The position numbers and the translations under genes are program-made. Positions 1-11,827 of a stretch of DNA of 64,000 nucleotides are shown here, piece by piece. Within the stretch, counting starts at the first letter, position 1; each line of letters starts with the position of its first letter. This DNA comes from Impatiens glandulifera (Eukaryota > Streptophyta > Magnoliopsida > Ericales > Balsaminaceae), in the NCBI RefSeq assembly GCF_907164915.1, contig NC_061863.1, forward strand, positions 37,855,382 through 37,919,381, in the 5' to 3' direction. The notes beneath the pieces were generated by a model that was given only the letters and a program-made list of their open reading frames with translations, was not told the origin of the DNA and did not search any database.

Positions 1-929
1 TCCAAAGAAGCAACTTAGGGGCATGAGATTTGAAAATAACAAAAGTCCTTGTGCAAGTGTACTAGGGTGTATATTTGTAGAGAATTTACAAGAGAAATCC
101 TAAGGCTCAAGTCCCATTTACCTCCCCTACACATTTGAAATGATTTTTCATTTAAAATATGTTAAAATTAAAAATGGACAAGTGTTATCTAATTAGATTC
201 AAACTCTTTTTGATAAATGATGAATACCTGGTTATTTTTTTTTTAATTCAAAAATGACCAGTGTTCAAGCCTTCATCCATGCTCACAGTTGGATTCTTCT
301 AGGATATTTCATCACCTTGCTTGGATAAAATTTTGAGGTCCTTCATATATAAATTCATGAAGTCCACACTATTTCCTCCCTTTTTGCCTACACTACACGA
401 TTTTATTAAATAAAAACGATAAAGGAAAAAAATGGTTATTCCTTTTTAAAAGGAATTAATCATATTTATTCCTAATTAAAATCTAATTAACATTAAAATA
501 ATTTCTAAAATTCTTTCAAATCGCTTTAAAAATAACATAGGTAAGACAATAGGTCTAGATCAGCCTGCATTTATCCCCGGTCGAACGATATCTCATAATA
601 TTCTACTCATACAAAGCATTCTCAAAAGTTATGAGAAAATAAAAATTTTCCCGAGAGTGGCATTCAAAATAGGACATGAAATTCAAATGTGAATTAAGGT
701 AAAATTAAATCCAAATAAAATTCACATCAAATACATTGTGAATTAAATTGTTAATTGTTATAATTAAAATTAATTCCCTGAATGAAGCAATTAACAAATG
801 GTGTTAATTGCTATTATAACTACAAAATACTTATTATTGGATGTAACTTGAAAGGATGATTAAAAGACAAACAAGGATAACCGTTGGATGGATGGATGAT
901 GGATTAGTGTCCGTTGGATTAAAGAGTTG
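1..929. other. AT-rich intergenic DNA, no gene seen
   Basis: No open frame of useful length and no recognisable protein motif on either strand. The stretch is rich in A/T runs and short imperfect repeats built on GTTAATT/AATTAAAATT (about 690-830). A distant retroelement origin is possible because it abuts the leader of the copia relic that follows, but nothing here proves it. Confidence 0.5.
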
Positions 930-1440
930 ATTATGAGTTTAATATTCAACTATAAATATCTCTTCACCTTGTGTTTCCCTCCACACATTATCTTATCACT
1001 TCTCACTCTAGAATTATAAAAGTCTTTCCATGTTCTTGTGAGTGTTCTTCGTGTTTCTTGACTCGACCATTTCTATGCAAAACCCGGTGATTGTGATTCA
1101 TGTACTTTTATCTAGTTCGATGTTATAGTTGTTTTTATGTGCTAAATCATTACAGGTTCTATTGTACCCTGGGAAGCAGCCAATGAAGAAACTCTCCAGC
1201 ACAAATGGGAGACGGTAAAATTGTTTTAAGTGAACTGTGATTTCACAGGGCTTAGAGAAAACGAGAAGACATTTCTTAATCTCAATAAATAATATATTGT
1301 ATTTATTCTATTATCATTTTATTGTATTCATATATTATTTACATGTAATTTTTACGAGATATTATTATCAACAATCTTAAAATAGTCTAAAATATTACTT
1401 ATCTCATATTTTTACACGTTTCTGGTTTTGTTTCAGAAAA
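930..1440 (+). repeat. Probable LTR end and leader of decayed copia relic (family D)
   Basis: This stretch lies directly upstream of a recognisable copia gag start. It contains a plausible TATA element (CTATAAATAT near 950) followed by a pyrimidine-rich leader. A block around 1155-1225 reappears in diverged form near 62420-62475: TTGTACC, then a purine-rich stretch ending GAGACGGTAAAATTG on the left and GAGACGATGAAACTG on the right. That shared block argues for a dispersed repeat family rather than unique host sequence. I cannot place the LTR boundaries: no clean TG...CA ends or target duplication are visible. The end of the stretch (TTTTGTTTCAG just before 1440) resembles a splice acceptor, which may be chance. 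Confidence 0.4.
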
Positions 1441-1465
1441 AACTACCGAAACACTTACTTATAAC

Positions 1466-3560
1466 ATGAGGATACCGGTTCCCGCTAATCATCTGGATAA
1501 TCCAAAAAAGTTTGATGGCTCAAACTTTAAGAGATGGAAGAAAAATATATTCTTCTACCTCATGACCTTGATTCTCGCATGATTCCTCATGAAGGATCCT
1601 CCCACTCCTAAAATTGATGAGCCAGACATGAATGTGCATCCGAAAGATGATATGCAAGTGTCTTTGGTCATTGATACTTGGCACCATTCAATTTTGATAT
1701 TTAGAAATTACGTATTGAATGGTTTTTCATATTCATTGTAAAATGTGTATAGTGAAAAGAATACAACCAAAGAACTATTGCAATCTCTTGAACGTAAGTA
1801 CCAAACCAAAGATACGGGTGCAAAAAAGTTTATGGTCGGTCAATTTTTGGAGTACAAAATAGTAGATTCATGACCGATCATTAAACAAGTTCAAGAGATC
1901 CAAGTTATTTTGCACGAAATCCATGCTGATGGCATGAATTTGGAAGAGACTTTCCAAGTGGCGGTTATGATTGAGAAGTTACCACCATCTTAGAACAATT
2001 TCAAGAAGTAACTTAATCATAAGCGAAAGGAGATGAACGTAGATGAATTGGTGATTCGTTTACACATTAAAGAATAAAATAAAAGCGCCTTAAAGAAATA
2101 TTTTAGTCAGCATGTGGATAAAGCAAATGTGGTTGAGCATGGTAAAGACGAGAAGAAACAAAATTCTTTTGTCAAAAACCAGAACCTTAATCCTAAAGGA
2201 CAAATTTCTAAGAAGTTCATGGGAAAGTCTTTCAATTGCAATGGAATAGGTTATAGATCTTCCGATTGCAAGAAGACAAGAATAGTTTGAGAGGCTAACT
2301 TAACTCAAGGATTATCGGACATGGATCTATGTTCGATGATATATGAGTTTAACTTGGTGAGGTCTAATCCACGAGAATGGTGGGCTGACACAAGAGCTAC
2401 AAGACATGTTTTCTCCAACAAAGAAGTATTTTCAAGCCTCGAGAAGTGAAGAATGGAGAAAATCTATTCATGAGAAATTTTTCCACTTCTAACATACAAG
2501 GTGAAGGAAAAGTGGTGTTAAGGTTGTCTTCATAGAAAGATTTAACTTTGACTAATGTGTTTTATTTTCTAGAGATTTGGAAAAATTTGATATCTAGATC
2601 TCTTCCTTATGGTTTTATAATTGAGATTGAGTCGAATAAAATTATTTTATCTAAAGGTGGAATGTTTTTAGGTAGATGTTATGATATTAATGGGCTTTTT
2701 AAGTTCAATGTAATGGCAGTTAAGCCAAGTCTGAATGAAAAGAATAAGTCTTCTATTTATTTGTTGGAGTCTTATATTTTATGGCATGGTAGACTAGATC
2801 ATATTAATTATGATTTGATGCATCGATTAATAAAACTGAAGAGTATACCTACATTCTAAATAAATAAGAAACACAAGTGTGAAATTTATGTTGAAGTAAT
2901 ATTCACGAGATCATCCTTTCAAAACATTGAAAGAAGTATCAAACCGCTTGATTTAATTAATACAAATGTGTGATTTAAAAGGAACACCAACGCGTAGAGG
3001 AGACAAATACTTAATTACTTTTATTCATGATAACACAAAATATTGCTATGTGTATATTCTTAAAATTAAAGATAAAGCCATTGAGAAATTCACTCTCTAT
3101 AAAAATGAGGTTGAAAACCAACTTGGTAAAAATATCAAGGTGTTTTAGAAGTGATAGAGAAGGTGAATATGAATCACCATTTATCGAGCTATATGCTCAG
3201 CATGGTATAATCCATGAGACAACACCACCTTATTCTCCTAAAAAAACTGGTATGGCTGAGAGGAAAAATAGAACATTAAAAGAAATAATGAATTCACTTC
3301 TATTAAGTTCTGGTCCACCACAGAACATTCGGGGATAAACTATTTTGACGTCTAAATACCTTTTAAATAAGATTCCACAAAAGAAGTGAGATAAGAGTCC
3401 ATATGAGTTGTGGCATGAAAGAAAACCAGCATATGAATACTTACGAATGAAGGGGTGTCTAGTTAAGGTAGATATACCATTGCCTAAAAATGTAAAAGTA
3501 AGAGTAATCATAGCTATTGATTAGATTCCAATGACAGTTGGAATCAAGCCATTAGATTAT
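1466..3560 (+). pseudogene. Decayed Ty1/copia gag-protease-integrase relic (family D)
   Basis: Translations in shifting frames give a copia order. A gag N-terminus with a FDGSNFKRWKK motif starts at the ATG at 1466. A worn zinc knuckle (CNGIGYRSSDC, about 2240-2270) follows, then a protease-like WWADTRATRHV (about 2380-2410) in which the usual catalytic D-S/T-G is lost. A GAG-pre-integrase segment with WHGRLDHINYD lies at about 2780-2815, and an integrase core at 2966-3338 shows RSDREGEY and GMAERKNRTLKE, holding the second acidic residue and the glutamate; the first aspartate appears to be replaced by asparagine. Many stops and frameshifts interrupt it, and no reverse transcriptase or RNase H follows. 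It is an old relic, different from the families in the nest to the right. Family membership within copia is not resolved. Confidence 0.8.
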
Positions 3561-5159
3561 TGAATGTCCATTATCGTGTCTTAAATCTATTTAACAAGAT
3601 ATCCTAAATTTAGTCTAAAGGTGATACTAGACTGTTGTTAGATATTTTAGACATAAAGAAGATAAAATATATTATCGAATGTGCTCCTTGGGAACACATG
3701 TGAACCACAATGTGAACTCTCACATTTGTTGATTTTCTTGATTGTTTTCTTATTGAAAGACTGTGAATCCTTGCACCTGAAAGACTTCACCAATTCACAG
3801 GAATGTGATTTAAAGGAAACGAAGAGAGGAATTGGAGTCCAAAGTATACCACAACCTAAATCGAGAATTTTCCCAAAAGAATTGAAAAATCTCAAGAGTT
3901 CTTGTGCATGTCGAATATATTTTTATAAACACTTTGCTCTCGATTATAGTACTTTTAGGGGTTATGAGACGCTCACTATGACTCCGATAAAATAATCTCT
4001 TTTGAAAATTTTATAAAAATTGTGAAAATTTCAAAGGAGGTCAAAAATATTTGTATGAACCTGCTACGAAAATTTCATAATTTTTTAGTCTTTGAGATTC
4101 CCGGAATGAGTGTTCCAAAGTAAATTTTTTTCAAACGAGCATCAAAAATTATAGATAAATATTTTTTGTTGAAAATAATATTTTTAACCATCCTAGAGTT
4201 TTTGGAATTTTTATAAAATCTTTTAAAGGCTCCAATTGGAAGAACAAAGTTGTTTGGCATAAAAGGAATCCAAACAAGCCTGAAGAAATTTTCCAAAAGT
4301 TGAAAATTTAAACACTATATCCAAAATTGGATGAGTATAAAGTAAGAGGGTTGAATTGGACATTAACAAAAGTATAAGGTCAAATGAATTAGAATTCTCA
4401 GAAATTTATTTGATTTTGGAAGTTTGAGGTTAAAATTGAACCTAGGCATGAAGTTTAGGAGACTAATTAATTATTGTTTAAGAATTAATTTTTTATTTTA
4501 ACTTCAAGAGACATTTTAAACATTTGAGAACTCTAGGGGCCAATTTAAACGCAGCCTAGAACTTCAGGAATTCGGAAAGTGCAAAAAGCTGAAATAACTC
4601 TTGTCGTCTTCCTATGTCTACAGCCCTTGTTCGCTCCTTGTCGACGACGTGCAGAGAATCTCCGACAACAATAATGACAACAACGGTTGTCTAGGAATCA
4701 TTAAAGGAATCGTCATCTTTCTGTTCGTCTGAGGTTCATGTTGGATTCCAAAGTCGAAGAAGTGCCTTGTTCTTCTGATCTGAAATATAGCCTCCTCAAA
4801 TAACTCTTTGCTCTGAAGCGGCTTCATTTTGGTTCTGGAAGACAGATACATTGTGAAACAGGCTCTATAATGCATTGACGTCCTCTAGAAAGGATTTAGA
4901 GATAACGAAATGAACAATAGAGGAAGGAAAGGAGGTTTCCCCCACGGATCTGGAAAACTAGACGACAATTGTTGTCTGCAATTTATTTTTTGTCAAAGAG
5001 TTGGCTCCACAATTAGTTCCAATGTGTTCCTCATCTTATAGAGACTTGGATGCATCAACGCCACGTGAAATAAGTCTTCTAGATCATCGCTGAAGAACAG
5101 ACAAGTAGGTTTTCCTCAATGACCAATCTTTGAAGTTTTAGACGACTTCTTGATTTTAG
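3561..5159. other. No gene seen; probable worn repeat DNA
   Basis: Only short open frames occur, on both strands, without motifs I recognise. The first few hundred bases may be the tail of the copia relic. From about 4000 the sequence is A/T-rich with runs such as AAAATTTTATAAAAATTGTGAAAATTTC, typical of decayed LTR-type DNA. A minus-strand frame at 4618-4875 has no support beyond its length. Confidence 0.45.
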
Positions 5160-6250
5160 AAACGAGGCTAGTCTTAACTTATCCTCTTTCCTAAGACTAT
5201 AATTCAACTACCTAGAACTCTAACAGTTACGTTTAACCAACAATTAAGCATTCAAACAAACTATCAATTAATTAACAAAATAATTTAATTAATTAGAATT
5301 TGTTCAACGATCATCAACATGCTACATGAATTACAATAATAACATTCTAGTATAAGACTACCTAAAGCAATAATAACAAAGAAGAATCGACTGGAATTGA
5401 GCTCGCCTAAATCCTCAAGGACTTTTCTAGAAACGCCTTCTAAGTGTTCTTGGTTTGGTTGCTTTCTCTCCAAGACTTTCTATCTTCTCTTTAGTATGAA
5501 GTTCAAAAAAATTATCAACTACTTTTGTGACTTATGAGGTACATCATTTATATACCCCTCACGTAAAGTGTAACATTAGAATTAGGAATTCTTGAAAACC
5601 GGCAACTCTTTCAGCAAGTTGAAACTACTTCAATTCCCTCTAATCTGCACCTAGAAATATTGTTTTCTTTTAGGTAGCCAATCACTCTACATTTCAAGAC
5701 TTTTCTCCATCCAAATTGTTCAGTGTACAGCGAGTTATGATTTTTTGAAGTTAGGCCTTTTCTGATTTCAGTTTCATGCCAATTTAGATCAACTAAAACT
5801 TCAAATAATCTTAACTTTTGACTTACACCGCCATTTGGATTGACCTAGCATGCGTTGGAAAGGTGATCTTGTTAGCTTCCACTATGGTGTTGGAATAATT
5901 CTCTAAGTATGGTCTCAGGTCCATTCAAATCTCAATGGAACTCTAGGGGTCTCAAAGTGGTCATCTTGTCTTAAAAGCAACCTCGCGTGGGCCATAGGTT
6001 GAACCATGAGCGGTACTTGGTAATAAATGAAAGATAACTCAAATATCTTTTCAATGGTAGCTCGTTTGCTAAAAATTCTTGACCAAATAAAAGTCACCCC
6101 ATAATTCAGTTCGCTAATGGAACGAAGTGGGTGAGTTTGTATCAGGTTTTCGGGCTAAATTGATTCTCTTAGCCAACGAATAGAGACACGAGACTAGTGT
6201 CCTTCGAACGGGATGTGTCTTAACTTTCCAACTAAGGTCAAAATTTTAAA
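5160..6250 (-). repeat. Possible minus-strand LTR relic of unknown family
   Basis: Read on the minus strand, the segment has LTR-like layout. GGGGTATATAAATGATG (complement at about 5546-5562) looks like a TATA box. Downstream of it comes a leader rich in GAGAGAAAG and a T-rich tail near 5285-5400. Upstream (plus-strand 5690-6250) is U3-like sequence with a TAGCCAATCACT CCAAT-type site. No matched ends, primer site or target duplication are visible, and no coding part belongs to it, so this is a weak call. Confidence 0.25.
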
Positions 6251-6327
6251 ACAATCTATGTAGCATTAATTAAGAATTAAAGACCAATAACTTGTAGCAT
6301 CAATCTATGTAACATTAATTTTAAAGT

Positions 6328-7590
6328 ATGAAAATGCAACCGAAGGGAATGCTGCATTGCTTACCCTTCCTTCGGCTAAAGAAAAAGATGCTAACCGGAT
6401 TGGAAAGCACCATGAAAAATCCAACTTTGAACTTGGTCAATCATCAAGACCGGAAGGGATCCAATTTGAAGATAGTCAACCGGAATCTCCCTCTAAATCT
6501 TTGGAAAATAAAGAAAAGAAGATGGAGTAACTGCTTCTCCATCAATCGATTCAATGGTCAAAACTCCACCAGCTAAGCATTCCGACCGAAGAAAATCGAA
6601 AAAAGACAGTCTTCCGAAATCGGCTGGAACAGAAATCTCATTTATGGTTCATTCTCAGCCTCCAGTACAACATCAATCGGTTGAATCGGTGGTTCCTCTT
6701 TCGGATGAAATGAAGATCTTCATTAAGGAAACGATTCAAGAGTCCATGACCACATGGCAGGCATCCATGGAGGTCAAGATTGATGACTTAAGGGATCGGG
6801 CTACTTCCACCGACCTCAAGCGGGAACATGTTGATAAGGTAACCTCCCAAATTCTTGAATCGGTGCAGGTTGTCTCTGTACAGAATTATTAGTTGGCAAA
6901 GACTATAGAGGTTGTCGACGAAGAAAGAATAAGAAAAGATGATGAGGCTGTCCGGCAGCTTGAAGCCGTTGAAAACGAAAAGAATCTTCGAGCCAAAACG
7001 GCTGAGCATAATGATGAAGAGCTCGCCTTGAGCGGTCTGACGCGGATGAAGCTCGGAAACTTCAGTAAGAATTAATCCAAGAGGAAATCGATGAAAGAAG
7101 AGAGAAACCTTCTTCACCAATCGCTAAGAAGACAAGAGCACAAGTTAATAAAAGAAAACCGGCTCAAGAAGCAGCAGCAACAGCTCGTACCGAATCAGAA
7201 ACTGTTCCACTGGTCTTAACTCCAGCCGCTGTCTTAGCAAACTTGAACCTAAAAGAAGAATAGGATGGTGAACAGTTGAACCCAAGAAAACACAAACCGA
7301 TCCGCGCAGAACTAATTCAGTTTATTCCTTCAAGTGCCAGATCAGGCTGAGGAACTCGTACAGATTCAGTTGAAAATTCCGTTTAGAGTCAAAGAACGCT
7401 TGATTTCCATGTTCCTGTCCCACCGACAAGACCCTCACGGTCGAACGGATTCTCTAGTCAACCGGCAAGAGGCTCCCGAACAAACTTTGATCTTATTGTA
7501 TCGGGAAAGGGTTTTTCAATTCGCTACTTCACCGAGCCGGATGAAGGAGGCCACTAAACCTCAATCTTTATGCTTTCACTTATATTTATT
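6328..7590 (+). pseudogene. Truncated accessory-gene relic upstream of the family E LTR
   Basis: The frame changes once near 6530-6555, then runs to 6892, where a TAG interrupts it; it continues in the same frame to 7074 and then shifts. The conceptual product has a region with a KIFIKETIQESMTTWQASME-like helix (about 6710-6770), a charged coiled-coil-like stretch rich in E, K and R (about 6900-7070), a basic KKTRAQVNKRK patch (about 7120-7160) and a Gly/Ser/Arg-rich end. The order of helix, charged coil and basic tail is that of the C-terminal half of the third accessory gene of family B (about 23460-24080), so I infer a distant homologue. It directly precedes two copies of the polypurine motif AAAAAGGGAGAAATTG, the position where Sirevirus-type accessory genes lie. 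The N-terminal domain, pol, gag and 5' LTR are missing. Confidence 0.6.
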
Positions 7591-7839
7591 ATGACTTATG
7601 AATATTCTTGGGAACTTATGAAATATTTTGAAAATTCAAATTATTCGGTTTCAGTTTTCAAATTACTGGTTTTGATACTTTTAAATTAGAAATATGAAAA
7701 AGGGAGAAATTGGTAGAAATACATATTTTTTCTCAAAAATTTATCTTCTGTTAACCGACAAATTAATATAAGTATTTTAAACCAGCCAACGATTATAGGG
7801 TTTTGAATATTTAACTTAAATAATGAAAAAGGGAGAAAT

Positions 7840-9113
7840 TGTTAGATAAATTAGATAGTTAATTAATAAATAATTAACTATCTAAAGAACTTAATCAAAT
7901 TCAACCTTTTGTGCAGGAATAACAAGGAGCGGTCATATTCTTCATTGGCCCGTCAAACCGACTCCTCAGAAGCGGCACAAACCATTGACCGATTTCTAAG
8001 AAGATCGGCTCAACTCAACTTCAGGATCGGTGAATCCTTTTCCTTCAATCGGTTGCTACTCTTCGGTAGGACAAGTCAACTGATAATGTCTAGTTGGTTC
8101 AACCTCCTGAAAATCCTATGCCAACGAACATTTCCAACAGGTAGATTATTCCATGATAAAAATCAAAGATATGGAAATGTTGGCAGTTAACGTTTTGGTG
8201 CAAACAGATCTCTTTGGGAATGTGAAGAAGGAAGATCTCAAAGGTTCAGACTCTGTCATTGCCATTTTGATACAAGTCTGCTGAACAGACTGCAGGCAGT
8301 AGAAGACTGTCAAGTGTGCAGTTACCCATTTTGGTATAAGTCCAAAACCAACTTCTTAAGAGTAGGTAAATGTCAAAACCTCCAGAATGATAAAGTCAAG
8401 TAAAGACAAATCAGGTCGGCTGTCTAATGCCTTGGGAAGCTTCAACCCCATTTAATGCAATGCTGCTCATTTTGACCAATAAATCAGAGAGAGAAATATG
8501 ATCATTATCATATTTCCATTATAAAAGGAGAATATGAAGAAAGTAGCAAGACAACTTTTTGAAATCCAGTGACGAAAGAGCCTTTTGAGACACATAAGAA
8601 CTCATTCTTCAAGAACTTATATTGAAAAGCTTTCTATATTTACATATCGTTCAGTGTATTGCAATTCTTATTTTGTGTGTAAAGTTGTAAGTCAAAGATC
8701 AAGAAGTAAATAAGCCTTGATCATTTGACAGATTGTATTGTGTGTTGAATATTCCTAGTGAATATCCTTCTCGTTGTTTGAGAAGAAGGGGTGACGTAGG
8801 AGCTTTATCTCCGAACATCCATAAAATTCTTGTGTTGTGTTCTTTCATTATTTCGGTCATTTTATTATCCGAACCGACTTTCCTCTATTCTGAATCGATT
8901 CTTCTCCATTCTTATTTCTATTCGATTTGTGTGTGTTGATTCAGGCTGAAACAAACATTTCCGCACTTAAACCCGGTTTAAGAGTTTGTGACAATTTGTG
9001 TAGTGTTTAGACCGGTATTAATTCATAACTGAATTTGTACCAACCGTTGTGAGTGTGTAAGCGTTCTCCTTTAGCCAGACCCCGATCCTCTATTGGCGAT
9101 CCCGATCATATCA
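7840..9113 (+). repeat. 3' LTR of truncated family E copia element
   Basis: The LTR begins TGTTAGATAAATTAG immediately after the polypurine tract GAAAAAGGGAGAAAT (7825-7839) and ends ...CCCGATCATATCA, about 1.27 kb. A second polypurine copy lies upstream near 7696-7711. Inside are a CCAAT site (8474-8480), the TATA box TTATAAAAGG (8519-8528) and the hairpin block shared with the other LTR families (8766-8824). The U5 shows ACATTTCCGC...GGTTTAAGAGTTTGTGACA, which matches U5 of families B and A. The following five bases are AAGTT, but the left end of the element is gone, so no target duplication can be tested. Confidence 0.8.
8766..8824 (+). promoter_or_regulatory. Shared LTR hairpin block, family E copy
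   Basis: CTTCTC (8767-8772) pairs with GAGAAG (8780-8785). After GGGGTGACGTA, GGAG (8799-8802) pairs with CTCC (8809-8812), followed by GAACATCCATAAA. The same block recurs downstream of the TATA box in the other LTR families with changed but still pairing stem bases. Confidence 0.6.
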
Positions 9114-9765
9114 AAGTTCATGATTTTTCAAGACGGTCATTCTAAACATACGAAAACATATAGAGCTCAAGTATTTTTGGAAATTAGCATTTGGACCGTT
9201 AATCGAAGGTCCCTATGAGCGAATTTCAGAAAATGTTTTTTTTTCCCGATTTAGTAATCAAGTATGAACATTATACTAAATTGGGCAGACTAATTTTAAT
9301 TTTGGGGTGTAAAAATTGAGTGTCTACATCGTGCCTTAGATGTCCTTTTGTATGTTCCGCCAATAGATGGGATGCAACAAAAGAATTCAATGATAGATAG
9401 AACCTTAGTTACTCAGTTTAGGAAAAAAGAATTCCACCAAAGTTATGTTATAAAACCTATTGGCTTACCTTTCTCTCAAATCTCATAAAAAGTATATCAG
9501 TAGACTATTCTTTCGGAAGTTGTCATGTCTTAAAGTTGAAGAACCAAAATAGAGTTTTATAGCATAGAACTTTTCATTTGACATGTATATGTTTTAGATT
9601 AGTAAGTATTGGGATGTAATAAGATAATTGACTTTCAGAATCTTCACTTTAGTTTATTTCACAAAGAAACTAAAGGAAAAGAATATAGAAGATTTATTTT
9701 TAAAGGTTCGGTACTTGGTTACGCATTTTTGGAAAAGTTCTACGATGTTATTTCCTATATGTTCG
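9114..9765. other. No gene seen; LTR-like remnants
   Basis: No coding frame is supported. The segment ending TTTTGGGGTGTAAAAATTGAGTGTCTACA (about 9300-9328, quoted in part) resembles edges seen in plant LTR elements, but boundaries cannot be set. The rest is A/T-rich without motifs. Confidence 0.4.
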
Positions 9766-9965
9766 TGTTAGATTAAGTTAAATAAAGAAAAATGAAAATT
9801 AATTAAAAGAGAAATAATTAATTAAGGAAAATGTTTTAATAAACTTAATTGAATAAGTTTAAATCAATACGACATAGTTTTAATGATGTGGTCTGAACAA
9901 AACTAAGTTGTGTAAATTGTCTTTGCACAGGTACGTCTGAAGATGTCTTCCTTAATAAGAGGATT

Positions 9966-10490
9966 AGTCTGAAGAAGTACGCGAGTAGACGTTTAACTTC
10001 ATTAGACTTGTAGTCTGAAGAAGTGCGCGACCAGACGTCTAACTTCATCAGACGTGTAGTCTGAAGAAGTGCGCGAGCAAACGTCTAACTTCATCAGACG
10101 TGTAGTCTGAAGAAGTGCACAGTAGACGTATACTTTCATCAGACGTATAGTCTGAAGAAGTGCACAATTAGACGTATAACTTCATTAGATGTGTAGTCTG
10201 AAAAAGTGCGTGAGCAGACGTCTAACTTCATGAGACGTATAGTCTGAAGAAGTGCGCAAGTAGACGTCTTACTTCTATAGACGTGTTAGTCTGAAGAAGT
10301 GTGGGAGCAGACGTCTAACATCTACAGACGTGTTAGTCTGAAGAAGTGCGCGAGTAGACATTTAACTTCTACAAACGTGCAGTCTGAAGAAGTACGCAAA
10401 CAGATGTCTCTCTTCAACAGACGCTCTAGTTTGAAAAAGTGTGAGCAAATGGCTTGCTTCAGAAGCCATCTGAAGAAGCGTCTGCTTATT
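9966..10490 (+). repeat. 46 bp tandem array in the family C LTR
   Basis: About eleven copies of a 46 bp unit, with unit starts (GTCTGAAGAAG) at 9967, 10013, 10059, 10105 and onward to about 10427, becoming less regular. Each unit contains AGACGTGTAGTCT, a short inverted repeat with an ACGT core. The array sits upstream of the TATA box at 10764, in U3. Confidence 0.85.
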
Positions 10491-10763
10491 TAATCAACTC
10501 GTCAACATAGCGAACAGTCGTGTTCTCGATCAGTCGTCTGCTTAGTCAACTTTATACACTTAGCTACCACATAATAGAATATTCCTCCAGCCCGTCTTGT
10601 ACCATCTAGTACACCAGGTTCCTGCGAATATTCTACAGTACAATCTGGTACGCCACGATCCAATGAATATATATTCTCATGTACGTTCTCGTACACCAGG
10701 CGTACGTCCAACAGAAAGCTGACACGTATCCAAGAGAAGATTTGACCACTACTGAGACCTCAA

Positions 10764-10770
10764 TATAAAA
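10764..10770 (+). promoter_or_regulatory. TATA box of the family C LTR
   Basis: TATAAAA in the context CTCAATATAAAAGTTG, downstream of the U3 array. The TATA box to hairpin-block spacing resembles families B and E once the nested insertion is removed. Confidence 0.6.
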
Positions 10771-10881
10771 GTTGATCCAAGAACAACGAAGAATATATCG
10801 ACACTACATCTCTAAGCTCTCTTATGAATACTTACGCATTCTACGAATTGTTAAGTTGTGTGCTCACTCTCGCTCTAAGAT

Positions 10882-11649
10882 TGATAGGATCGGCTTTGTC
10901 GATAGAGACGGGGGTCTGGCTAAGGATGAAGGCCTATGAAAAACGGTTTGAAAGAAATCCTGTTAGGGATTTAATTCTCTTTCTATTCTACGCAAACACT
11001 TGTAAACACTTTAAACAGATTCAAGGCGGAATTGTTTACTTGGGTTTGAAGCACAAGATGAAATATGAAAAGATGACAGAAAGGAAAGAATACGGCAGTT
11101 TGTTTATGGATGTTCGGAGAAACTCTCCTACATCACCCCTTCTTCCAACCACCGAAAGGATACACTATAATATGTTTCGAATCAAATACAGTTTACACAC
11201 ATTTAGCTCACTATTGAACAGAACACTTTCTGTTCAATTACAAGATGAAGAATATCACTCAGCTAAAGGTGTTTTGATTCTAGCTCTCTCTTGATTCACA
11301 CACAGTACAACCAAAAAGCAGCTTCACAGTATGAGTTCAGTAAGCAAGATGATTGAGTAGTTTCTCTCTCTGCAAAATTAGATTGCTTGTTCGTTGTGTA
11401 AGACATATTGTCTGTTGTCCTTTAGATTTATTAAATACTGAGCAGGAGATAATGGTCGAATCTTCAAAAATGATACGTGGTACTCTACCATTGGAAAGCC
11501 TCCATTGTACACAGCAGGATCTAAGCACAAGGATCTTGGCCGTACATCACTGGTAGTGCGCCGAATATTCCATCAAGGATGTACCTACAAAACAAGTAAT
11601 GTGAGGAAAATTCTCTTACGTGGCATTCCTTGGTTGGTTACATATAGCT
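10882..11649 (-). repeat. 3' LTR of outer A element, terminal part (R/U5 side)
   Basis: This is the reverse complement of the distal part of a family A LTR: compare 59419-60185. It contains the inverse of the shared hairpin block (about 11105-11160) and the degenerate TATTTAA promoter region. It stops at TATAGCT (11649), and the same LTR resumes at 37825 (TAGATGATGTACTAATC). The uninterrupted copy at about 60175-60190 reads TATAGTTGTTGTACTAA, which confirms that 11650-37824 is an insertion. Confidence 0.9.
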
Positions 11650-11827
11650 TGTTGGGTCAAATTATTTTGACTAAGTGTTGAAATAATTTAACCAATGAGA
11701 TTTTGATGATGAAATGACTTATAAGTTTTGATACAGGTGTATTGAAACAATATTTCATAAGACTTGGATCTAATGAGGGTCATTAGACCGATTTTGGCAT
11801 TCAATGCATAGAATTAGACGTACAGTC
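11650..11827 (+). repeat. 5' LTR of plus-strand A element, first fragment
   Basis: TGTTGGGTCAAATTATTTTG at 11650 matches the 3' LTR start at 35633 over the whole fragment, up to the first TTAGACGTACAGTC repeat. The last five bases CAGTC (11823-11827) are the target duplication made by the family B insertion; the LTR resumes at 25968. This copy has extra sequence (GACTTATAAGTTTTGATACAGG and onward) that is shortened in the 3' LTR but present in inverse form in the minus-strand A LTRs. Confidence 0.9.

Larger units (their letters stand above)
9766..10881 (+). repeat. Family C LTR, proximal part
   Basis: It starts TGTTAGATTAAGTTAAAT, similar in style to the family E LTR start, and holds a 46 bp tandem array, a TATA box (TATAAAA at 10764-10770) and the start of a leader. 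It is cut at 10881 by the outer family A element; the five bases AAGAT (10877-10881) recur at 61675-61679, where the same LTR resumes. No polypurine tract precedes 9766, so this is a 5' LTR or a solo LTR. No family C coding region is present in the window. Confidence 0.7.

Noticed and set aside
4618..4875. Minus-strand open frame of 85 codons
   Set aside because: No motif, no second copy and no promoter context; consistent with chance.
10824..11294. Plus-strand open frame of 156 codons across 10882
   Set aside because: It crosses the junction of the family C LTR and the outer A element and reads the antisense of an LTR; not a gene.
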